Assembly (NCBI RefSeq): GCF_900637685.1
Contig: NZ_LR134388.1
Location: forward strand, 431,501-495,500
Direction: 5' to 3'
Source: Legionella sainthelensi
GTDB lineage: Bacteria; Pseudomonadota; Gammaproteobacteria; Legionellales; Legionellaceae
Length of the DNA: 64,000 bases
Shown here: positions 57,036 to 64,000 of the stretch, in pieces
How positions within the stretch are numbered: the first letter of the stretch is position 1
Layout: each line of letters starts with the position of its first letter
Program-made: the position numbers and the translations under genes
The notes under the pieces: model-generated
Seen by the model: the letters and a program-made list of their open reading frames with translations, nothing else
What the model was told of the DNA's origin: nothing
Database searches by the model: none

Positions 57036-57154
57036 GATCTGTTTAAAATGTTACTATATTGGCTAAAATGTCTTAATATTCTTCAATAAGATGCTTGCAC
57101 ACATGTTTGTTGCTCGAATATTAAGTAGACTGCGAATTAGAAACAGACCGGTGG

Positions 57155-57179
57155 ATCTTCATAGTTGGACTATGAAGAT
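57155..57179. repeat. Perfect 11-bp hairpin between lipoprotein and efp
   Basis: ATCTTCATAGT, loop TGG, ACTATGAAGAT. No T-run follows. The 278-base gap 57036-57313 otherwise holds nothing recognised. It lies beyond the efp stop and the lipoprotein stop and may end transcripts or be a relic. Confidence 0.5.
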
Positions 57180-57313
57180 TCAACATTTGATAAGGCTTGT
57201 GGGCTATTAGATTTTAAAATATTGGCCAAAAGAGTTTTGAATTTTAAAATCTCACTTTGGGTTTGGTTTAGGAAATGTTTTAACCCTGAAGTTGATTCTA
57301 AAAATAACTATCA

Positions 57314-57883
57314 TTATTCCTTAGCTCGAGATACATATTCCCCTTTGCGTGTATCGACTTTGATTAACTCACCTGTTTGTACAAATAAAGGTACTCGTAC
57401 TACAGCCCCTGTTTCTAGTTTTGCGGGTTTTCCACCACCTCCAGAAGTATCTCCGCGTACACCAGGATCTGTTTCTACGATTGCCAAAATAACAAAGTTA
57501 GGTGGGGTTACCTGTATGGGATCATTATTCCATAGAGTGACAATGCAAATGTCTTGCTCTTTCAACCATTGTTCGGCATCAGCAAGTACTTCTTTGCTCA
57601 ACGCATATTGTTCAAAACTATCCGGAACCATAAAATGCCATTGTTCACCATCGTTATAGAGATATTGCATTTCTACATCAGCAACATCGGCAGAAGGTAA
57701 GGATTCTCCCGATTTAAAAGTACGTTCTACAACTCGGCCTGTTTTTAAGTTTCGAATTTTAATACGAGTAAATGCCTGACCTTTTCCTGGCTTAACGAAT
57801 TCACAATCAAGAATGGTGCAAGGTGCGTCATCAACCATTACCTTTAAACCGTTTTTAAATTCATTGGTGCTATAGATTGCCAT
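57314..57883 (-). CDS. efp: Translation elongation factor P
   Basis: 189 residues from ATG 57883, chosen by GGAG 5 bases upstream and the family N-terminus [12 protein letters not shown]; the frame is open 16 codons further. Three beta domains; the modification site is the Lys in [12 protein letters not shown] rescues ribosomes stalled at proline stretches. It is divergent from epmB, whose product supplies the beta-lysine for this Lys; the transferase epmA is not in the window. Confidence 0.96.
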   Translation of the reverse strand: MAIYSTNEFKNGLKVMVDDAPCTILDCEFVKPGKGQAFTRIKIRNLKTGRVVERTFKSGESLPSADVADVEMQYLYNDGEQWHFMVPDSFEQYALSKEVLADAEQWLKEQDICIVTLWNNDPIQVTPPNFVILAIVETDPGVRGDTSGGGGKPAKLETGAVVRVPLFVQTGELIKVDTRKGEYVSRAKE

Positions 57884-57954
57884 TAGTGCTCCACAGTTGA
57901 GATTTTGTTTGGTTTTAGTTAAAGTTCGCACAGTTTATCAAGTCTGTGTTATTA

Positions 57955-58938
57955 ATGCGAGATACCTCTTTAAGTTGGCAAAAAAAATTAGCCCAGGGAT
58001 TTACTTCAGTTAATGAATTATTAACTTATCTGGAGTTACCCTTATTAACTGGGAATGTAGATGCTGAAAAGCAATTTCCTAGTCGTATTCCTTTGGGATT
58101 TGCAAACCGTATGCAAAAAAGGAATCCTCTTGATCCCTTGTTACTTCAGGTCTTGGCTTCTGGATATGAGCTCCAAGGGAGTGACGAATACAGTAGTGAT
58201 CCATTGGATGAGCATAGTAAGAATTCAGTGCGAGGACTTATGCATAAATATCATGGTCGTGTTTTATTAACAACGACTGGTGTATGTGCAGTGAACTGTC
58301 GTTATTGTTTTCGCAGACATTTTCCGTATCAGGCTAACAACCCTGGGCGAGCAGGATTGAAACATATTTGTGACTATATTGCCCAAGATACGAGTATCAC
58401 AGAGGTGATTTTAAGTGGGGGTGATCCTTTATTAGCATCTGATGTTGTTCTTGGAGAGCTGATAGAGCAGTTAGAGCAGATTCCTCATTTGCATACTTTA
58501 CGTATCCATACACGTATTCCCGTAGTTTTTCCAGAACGGATCGATTTGAACTTACTTTCATTATTAAAAAAGGTTAAATTAAATAAGGTTATTGTATTAC
58601 ATTGTAATCATGCGCAAGAACTTGATGATTCCGTACGACCAGTACTTCATGAGCTACGGCTTATAGATTGCCATTTGTTAAATCAAACAGTTTTATTGGC
58701 GGGCATTAATGACAATGCTCATGTTTTAGCTGATTTGAGTCAAACCTTATTTTCATTTGGTGTCTTGCCCTATTATTTACATGTACTAGATAAAGTCAAA
58801 GGAGCAGCGCATTTTGATTTGCCTTTTAATACGGTACAAGGTATTTATAAACAATTACAAAATTTATTGCCTGGGTATCTGCTACCTCGTTTAGTGCGTG
58901 AAGAACCTGGAAAATCAAGTAAAACTTTATTAATTTAA
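57955..58938 (+). CDS. epmB: EF-P lysine 2,3-aminomutase
   Basis: About 327 residues from ATG 57955; an in-frame GTG lies three codons earlier and neither has a clear ribosome site. Radical-SAM motif CAVNCRYCFRRHFPY with the CxxxCxxC cluster, PLP Lys expected in the C-terminal part (DKVKGAAHFDLP). Converts (S)-alpha-lysine to (R)-beta-lysine for EF-P. The divergent efp/epmB arrangement is classical for gammaproteobacteria. Confidence 0.95.
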   Translation: MRDTSLSWQKKLAQGFTSVNELLTYLELPLLTGNVDAEKQFPSRIPLGFANRMQKRNPLDPLLLQVLASGYELQGSDEYSSDPLDEHSKNSVRGLMHKYHGRVLLTTTGVCAVNCRYCFRRHFPYQANNPGRAGLKHICDYIAQDTSITEVILSGGDPLLASDVVLGELIEQLEQIPHLHTLRIHTRIPVVFPERIDLNLLSLLKKVKLNKVIVLHCNHAQELDDSVRPVLHELRLIDCHLLNQTVLLAGINDNAHVLADLSQTLFSFGVLPYYLHVLDKVKGAAHFDLPFNTVQGIYKQLQNLLPGYLLPRLVREEPGKSSKTLLI

Positions 58939-59152
58939 TGAGTTCGAGGATAAGAAGGCAAATTATTCCACATTACGGTCAGGCTAAAAAGGTGGTTATG
59001 CTGACTCGAAGTTCTAGATGATGCTCGTGTATCTTCTTGATCTGTATAGAGCCAGATAGACGCTGGATCTAACAACATCGCTATCCCGAATTGAGGTTAA
59101 TTGAACAGGCGTGAAATAAAGCAAAGAAACATTTATTTAAAGAAGAGACCAG

Positions 59153-60052
59153 ATGAGAAAGCTACCTGTTTTAAGTGTTGGCGATTGGATTGAAATTATT
59201 GCGCCATCTTCTCGTAGTACTGACAAGCAGTTATTTGAATTAAAAGAATTGTTGGAATCTTGGGGACTAAACTGTATGGTGCAGGAAGATATTTTTGCCA
59301 AGGATTTATTATGCGCTAATACGGATGAAATGCGTTTGCAGCACCTAAAAAACGCCTTGCAAAACACACAGACTAAAGCGGTAATTTGTGTACGGGGTGG
59401 CTATGGTTCTGCGCGTTTGATTTCGAAATTACTTAATACCCATCCTCCAAAAAATAACAAAATATTTATTGGTATGAGTGATGTGACTTGTCTTCATCTT
59501 TATTTACAGCAGCATTGGGGATGGCCTACCATTCATGGGGCTGCAGCGCCTGATAAGTTTTCTCAGGAGTCGATTGCTTCTGTAAAGTCAATTTTGTTTG
59601 ATGACGTACCAGTCAGTTTCAATGGATTAATCCCACTTAACACGCACGCACAAAAAAATGGGTTTATTCAATCTCATATTACCGGAGGTAATTTAACGAT
59701 CATTCAATCAGGAATTGGCACATATTGGCAAATTGATGCCAAAAATAAGATTGTTTTACTCGAAGAGGTTGGAGAGCGAGGATATCGCGTTGATCGCATG
59801 CTGGAGCATTTAAATCAAGCATCAATTTTTACAAATGCTGCTGCGATTTTATTGGGTGATTTTCTTGAGGGCTACGAACCTAATGGCAGCTCTCTCATCG
59901 AGCCTGTTTTGCAGCGTTTTGCGGACAGTAGCGACATTCCAGTGTTCAAAATCAGCGGTATAGGACATGGCTCAATTAATTTCCCTATTCCTTTGGGAAC
60001 AAACGCGTCGTTGCAATTAGGCAAAAACGCCCAATTAACTTGCTTTCGATAG
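59153..60052 (+). CDS. ldcA: LD-carboxypeptidase (peptidase S66)
   Basis: 299 residues. Nucleophile Ser in IGMSDVTCLHLYL (near 110), Glu in LLEEVGERGYRVDRML, His in GIGHGSINFPIPLG. These form the Ser-Glu-His triad of S66 peptidases, which trim the terminal D-Ala from murein tetrapeptides during recycling. The related MccF group gives microcin immunity but usually differs in context; murein recycling is favoured. The symbol is by family. Confidence 0.85.
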   Translation: MRKLPVLSVGDWIEIIAPSSRSTDKQLFELKELLESWGLNCMVQEDIFAKDLLCANTDEMRLQHLKNALQNTQTKAVICVRGGYGSARLISKLLNTHPPKNNKIFIGMSDVTCLHLYLQQHWGWPTIHGAAAPDKFSQESIASVKSILFDDVPVSFNGLIPLNTHAQKNGFIQSHITGGNLTIIQSGIGTYWQIDAKNKIVLLEEVGERGYRVDRMLEHLNQASIFTNAAAILLGDFLEGYEPNGSSLIEPVLQRFADSSDIPVFKISGIGHGSINFPIPLGTNASLQLGKNAQLTCFR

Positions 60053-60168
60053 AAAACTTGGTGTCTATAGTGTCAGGTCATCTACTAAGTTCTACCTATG
60101 CTGCAAGCAAAGAGTGGAACGCATTAGCAACGATATATAGCACCCGATGGATGATGCGCGACATATGA

Positions 60169-62253
60169 TCAAATTGAAGTTTCTTCATCTTGATACAACG
60201 CAATGAGTTTTTCTTGGGCGCAGTTATTTCCTTGAGTGATGGACTTATAACTACCATCGCTTTGCATCTCCCAGGTGTTGCTATTATCTTTAAGGTAGTT
60301 TTTAATAATCTCCTGCTTTATACGTTTTTTGCAACTGTCATCAAGAATGGGGAACATAATTTCAATCCGATGATATAAATTCCTTTCCATGAGATCCGCA
60401 CTGGAACAAAAATAAAATTCTTCCTCATCACTTCGGAAATAAAATATTCGATGATGTTCTAAAAATCGGCCTATGTAGGAAAGTACACGTATATTTTCTG
60501 AGACACCCGGCAATCCTGGTTTTAAACAGCAAACCCCGCGTACAAGCAAATTTATTTTGACTCCGGCTTGGGACGCCTTATATAAGGCCTGGATAATGGT
60601 TTTATCTGCCAATCCATTTACTTTAAGAAGGATTTCGCTATCTCCTTTTTTTAAGGCAGTAGCAGTGCATTGTTCTATATATTGCAATAGAGTTTTTTGT
60701 AGCGTAAACGGGGAATGACTTAATGATTTGAGTTTAACTACTTTACCTAAGCCGGTTAATTGTTGAAAAATAATTTGGGTATCTGAAGCAATGGTTGGTT
60801 CACAGGTTAATAATCCAAAATCAGTATATCGTTTTGCAGTGTATTCATGATAGTTTCCAGTGCTTAAATGCACATAACGTTTCAATTTTCCATGAGCTCT
60901 GCGAACAACTAAGGTCATTTTGGCATGGGTTTTAAATCCTACAACGCCATAAAGCACCAGAATTCCTGCAGCATGCAAACGGTTTGCTAATTTCAGATTG
61001 GACTCTTCATCAAAACGAGCTCGCAATTCGATGACTGCGGTAACCTCTTTACCTGAATGAGCTGCATCAACTAAAGCATCAACCATAACTGATTCCGACC
61101 GTGTTCGATATAGAGTTTGGCTAATTGCTAAAACATTAGGGTCATTTGCTGCTTGTCTTACAAAATCAATCACTACATCAAAGCTTTGGTAGGGGTGATG
61201 TAATAAAATATCTTGTTCGTCAAGTACGTTAAATAAATTACGTTCAGCTTTTGGAAATTGGGGATATTGAGCTGTAAAACGAGGATAATTCAGCTCAGGT
61301 CTATTAATACTGTTAATGGCGGTTAATTGACGCTGAATATTTACTGGACCATCACAATAATAAGTGTCTTCATGGCGAAGATGATATTTTTGCAGTAAAA
61401 AATCAACTATTTTTTCAGGACAGTTTTTTTCAATCTCAAGTCGAACTACATGACCATAATGGCGTGAAAAAATTTCACGTTGTACCGCTTTGGCTAAATC
61501 ATCAATTTCCTCTTCACGCAAAAATAAGTCACTATTGCGCGTAAGACGAAAAGAATAACAACCACTAATTTCCATTCCTGGGAATAAACTATCCACATGT
61601 GTGGTAATAATAGAAGAGAGGTATACAAAATAATGGGCGTCACCGCATAGTTCAGAAGGTAAATGAATGACTCTGGGAATGGAGCGAGGTGCATGCACTA
61701 CTGCATAGTTAATTTTACGATTAAAGGCGTCTTTTCCACTTAGAGAAATAATAAAGTTTAAACTTTTATTAATCAATTGTGGTAGGGGGTGAGCTAAGTC
61801 CAAAGCTATTGGGCTAATTATAGGTTGAATTTCATGTTTAAAATAATGTTTTGCCCACAAGTGAATGTCATCAGTCCATTGCTCTGTTTCAAGAAAGTGA
61901 ATCTTTTCTTTGTTCAACGCTGGAAGAAGTTGCTTGTTAAATATAGAGTAAAGTTGTTCAATGAGTTTATGAGTTTTTTGACTAATCTGACTGAATGCTT
62001 CATCAGGACGCAAACCATCAATTGTTAATTTTCCTGAAGACATGGCAATTTTTTCTTTAAGGCCTGCAACACGAATTTCAAAAAACTCATCGAGATTACT
62101 GCTGCATATACTGAGAAAGCGCATTCTTTCCAACAAAGGAACGCGCTCATCATTAGCCAACATAAGGACTCTCTGATTAAAAGCAATAATAGAAAACTCT
62201 CTATTAATATAGTACTCCGGATTATCCAGTTTCGTTTCCAAAAGTAACTCCAT
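60169..62253 (-). CDS. ppk1: Polyphosphate kinase 1
   Basis: 694 residues, standard length. N-terminal NREFSIIAFNQRVL, catalytic His region KRYVHLSTGNYHEYTAKRYTDFGLLT, and the second phospholipase D-like half with LYHRIEIMFPI near the end. Makes polyphosphate from ATP, important for stress survival in Legionella. It stands alone; the ppx gene is not adjacent. Confidence 0.96.
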   Translation of the reverse strand: MELLLETKLDNPEYYINREFSIIAFNQRVLMLANDERVPLLERMRFLSICSSNLDEFFEIRVAGLKEKIAMSSGKLTIDGLRPDEAFSQISQKTHKLIEQLYSIFNKQLLPALNKEKIHFLETEQWTDDIHLWAKHYFKHEIQPIISPIALDLAHPLPQLINKSLNFIISLSGKDAFNRKINYAVVHAPRSIPRVIHLPSELCGDAHYFVYLSSIITTHVDSLFPGMEISGCYSFRLTRNSDLFLREEEIDDLAKAVQREIFSRHYGHVVRLEIEKNCPEKIVDFLLQKYHLRHEDTYYCDGPVNIQRQLTAINSINRPELNYPRFTAQYPQFPKAERNLFNVLDEQDILLHHPYQSFDVVIDFVRQAANDPNVLAISQTLYRTRSESVMVDALVDAAHSGKEVTAVIELRARFDEESNLKLANRLHAAGILVLYGVVGFKTHAKMTLVVRRAHGKLKRYVHLSTGNYHEYTAKRYTDFGLLTCEPTIASDTQIIFQQLTGLGKVVKLKSLSHSPFTLQKTLLQYIEQCTATALKKGDSEILLKVNGLADKTIIQALYKASQAGVKINLLVRGVCCLKPGLPGVSENIRVLSYIGRFLEHHRIFYFRSDEEEFYFCSSADLMERNLYHRIEIMFPILDDSCKKRIKQEIIKNYLKDNSNTWEMQSDGSYKSITQGNNCAQEKLIALYQDEETSI

Positions 62254-62291
62254 TGATTTTTAAAAATCCTAGCTCCGTTTACAGATCCTAT

Positions 62292-62825
62292 TCAGCGCAC
62301 TAGAAAAAAACAAACTCCAATAAATAATATGAAACCATAAAATGGTGACAAATTCCAAAAGGTTAAAGCAAGAAAAAATAGGATGCAGCACAAAGCAATG
62401 GGAATGGAAAAATACATACCCACAACCCCTTGGGCAACGGAGTAGCTTGCTGCTGCGAGTAAAGCAAGCGCCCCGTATTGTACTCCAATCATGATTTTAC
62501 GCATCCCAGGGCCATTATGGCTGGTCAACCAATGGTATCCGGCCACAGCCATAAGTAATCCTGGTAAATTCAGACTAAGGATGGCAATAATTAATCCAGT
62601 GATTCCAGCTGCTTTATATCCTATAAGCGCAGATAATTTAACCCCCGTTAGTCCAGGGAAAATAAAGGTCGAGCCAACCATCGCAACAAATTCTTCTTGG
62701 CCTATCCAATGCCGGTACTCAACAGCCTCATACTCCATGAGTTTTAACATAGAGTTACCACCTCCTAAGGATATGAGTCCGATTTTTCCAAAACTTAGGA
62801 TGATATCAAATAGAGTCCTTAGCAT
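62292..62825 (-). CDS. Half-size chromate transporter family protein
   Basis: 177 residues, about five to six helices; the family start FGKIGLISLGGGNSMLKLMEYEAV is clear. Full-length ChrA has two such halves; short ones usually occur as neighbouring pairs, yet only one is seen here. The real substrate in Legionella is unknown. Its start overlaps the end of the frameshifted gene upstream by 7 bases. Confidence 0.85.
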   Translation of the reverse strand: MLRTLFDIILSFGKIGLISLGGGNSMLKLMEYEAVEYRHWIGQEEFVAMVGSTFIFPGLTGVKLSALIGYKAAGITGLIIAILSLNLPGLLMAVAGYHWLTSHNGPGMRKIMIGVQYGALALLAAASYSVAQGVVGMYFSIPIALCCILFFLALTFWNLSPFYGFILFIGVCFFLVR

Positions 62826-63444
62826 AATTTCAATAGACTTTTTAGGAAAGTTACATATTCGCAGGAAACTTGTTCTCCTAGCAAGTGTTTGGAAATAGTT
62901 TCTACCAAATGAAGAGATCTTCCTTCAATACATACGCTAAAATAAATTTTGTTAAGGACCTCGAGACGCGCAAGTTCCATTTTTATTTTAGGTTTAGTTG
63001 GAAAGGTGTAAATCAAGGCTTCTTTTTTAACAGAAACCACTATGCTTTCTTTTGCAATTAGTTGTGTTATTTCCAGCAACTGAGGGTCGGTTAATTCAGT
63101 TTGATGTGGCGAGTTTTGAGGCGAACTTAAAAGGACTTTGCTGCCAAAACCAAAAGCAGAATCTTTTTTTGGAGTAGCGGTTTATAAAGTAATTGGTTAC
63201 GTCTCTTTTTAATATTATAGTTTTGGCCTGGAAGTAAATAATAATCGTCTTCTTTATATTTTTGTTGGTAATGCGTAATGTTTCGTAATGACGGGTCAAT
63301 TGTGTTTAGAATTATTGATTTATTCTCTGGCCAAAAATAACGAATTTCCCATTTTAGATGCTCATCTTTTATATCCACAAAGGTTGCTAAGGGTAGGTTT
63401 TTTTCCGGAGCAAATTCAAAATTCCAAATTAGGCGTTGTTTCAT
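62819..63444 (-). pseudogene. Conserved hypothetical gene, frameshifted at a T7 tract
   Basis: Two frames join at a run of seven T (63164-63170, plus strand). With eight, a single protein of about 208 residues results: MKQRLIWNFEFAPEKNLP...YKPLLQKKDSAFGFGS...FLKSLLKLC. The N-terminal half is rich in Tyr and aromatic residues (KYKEDDYYLLPGQNYNIKKR); the C-terminal half is mixed alpha/beta. No family named. It is divergent from fadE and coupled to the chromate transporter gene. Either decayed or a base-call error. Confidence 0.65.
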
Positions 63445-63519
63445 GCGCGATTGCTACTTATAAAGTAAAGAGTATATACTACACTTTTATCGTCCAAAGC
63501 AAGGGAAGGTATTGATATT

Positions 63520-64000
63520 ATGGCCATTTTGTTTTTTGTGCTCTACCTGATATTTACGCTAGTGGTGCTCTATAGAGCAATGAATCCATTAGTTTGGGAA
63601 TTAGGCAGCGTTTTTTATTTAGTCATAGCAACATTTGCTATTGGTTTGCCTTGGATTATTGGTTTTCTGCTTTGGTTAATAATTATCACGGCATTGCTTG
63701 TAGTTTATCTCGAACCTTTGCGTGCAGCTATTGCAGATTATCTTTATAAAACAGCTGGAAAATCAATTCCTAAATTGTCAAAAACAGAAGAGGAAGCGCT
63801 TAATGCCGGTGATACTTGGTTGGAACAAGATATTTTTACAGGAAAGCCAGATTGGGATAGATTATCTAATGTAAGCACCGCTCTTTCAACAGAGGAGCAG
63901 GCATTCCTCGATAATGAAACTCAAACGCTCTGTGGTATGTTAGATGAATGGGAAATCAGTCAATCTCATGATTTACCTAAAAAAGTTTGGACTTATATCA
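63520..64000 (+). CDS. fadE: Acyl-CoA dehydrogenase FadE (start only, cut by window edge)
   Basis: 160 codons from ATG 63520 (GGGAAGG 10 bases upstream) run off the end; the family is about 810 residues. The first 60 residues form two to three membrane helices, then LSKTEEEALNAGDTWLEQD and FTGKPDWDRL, matching the E. coli FadE N-terminal extension almost block by block ([20 protein letters not shown]). It catalyses the first step of fatty-acid beta-oxidation. Confidence 0.92.
   Translation, partial: MAILFFVLYLIFTLVVLYRAMNPLVWELGSVFYLVIATFAIGLPWIIGFLLWLIIITALLVVYLEPLRAAIADYLYKTAGKSIPKLSKTEEEALNAGDTWLEQDIFTGKPDWDRLSNVSTALSTEEQAFLDNETQTLCGMLDEWEISQSHDLPKKVWTYI

Noticed and set aside
57165..57659. 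164-codon plus-strand open frame over efp
   Set aside because: Antisense to efp; composition follows the efp codons on the other strand.
1..64000. tRNA, rRNA and CRISPR arrays
   Set aside because: Read through for cloverleaf-like ends, rRNA motifs and regularly spaced repeats; none found by eye. A covariance-model scan would be decisive.

Overview
The window looks like a chromosomal segment of a Legionella species, probably not L. pneumophila itself. The DNA is AT-rich. It carries three tandem SidE-family effector genes, four promoters with the architecture of Legionella PmrA-regulated effector genes, a PlcC/CegC1-like phospholipase, a double U-box protein and Legionella-style small secreted proteins, mixed with ordinary gammaproteobacterial housekeeping genes. 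No rRNA, tRNA or CRISPR was recognised.

Layout. 1-757: end of lptG. 0.9-15.2 kb: three head-to-tail SidE paralogs on the minus strand (DUB, phosphodiesterase, mono-ADP-ribosyltransferase, coiled coil). In the one nearest lptG the ART motifs have decayed while the other two active sites are kept. 15.5-21.2 kb: small secreted protein, pirin, malic enzyme, GST-like protein and a PmrA-box-preceded membrane/coiled-coil protein. 21.4-25.8 kb: a compact plus-strand operon of GntR regulator, methionyl-tRNA-synthetase-like enzyme, lysine/ornithine N-hydroxylase, cupin and GNAT acetyltransferase. This is the gene set of an N-N bond (hydrazine) forming pathway, with the usual cupin-MetRS didomain enzyme split in two. 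25.87-27.11 kb: an intact IS4-family element with 19-bp inverted repeats and a 9-bp target duplication. 27.2-38.2 kb: PlcC-like phospholipase, alpha/beta hydrolase, MgtA-type ATPase, O-acyltransferase, ThpR, PEBP, HIT, a hypothetical protein and glutathione peroxidase. 38.2-42.5 kb: a four-gene tripartite ABC exporter operon. 42.8-47.1 kb: a tryptophan-free avidin-like protein, YhhN, a small secreted protein, a membrane-hairpin effector candidate and the U-box protein. 47.2-51.4 kb: psuG, frameshifted psuK, and a carotenoid oxygenase gene broken by frameshifts and by an IS5-like element that carries a GIY-YIG nuclease gene. 51.5-64 kb: glutathionyl-hydroquinone reductase, aconitase, phosphoribosyltransferase, SDR, small lipoprotein genes, efp/epmB, LD-carboxypeptidase, ppk1, a short chromate transporter, a frameshifted hypothetical gene and the start of fadE.

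The most rewarding regions are the putative hydrazine-forming operon (21.3-25.8 kb), the SidE array with one decayed transferase, and the PmrA-type promoters that tie SidE, PlcC-like and a new effector candidate into one regulon. Four separate single-base homopolymer deletions break genes in the last 16 kb. They may be real decay or sequencing errors, and this should be settled before those genes are called dead.
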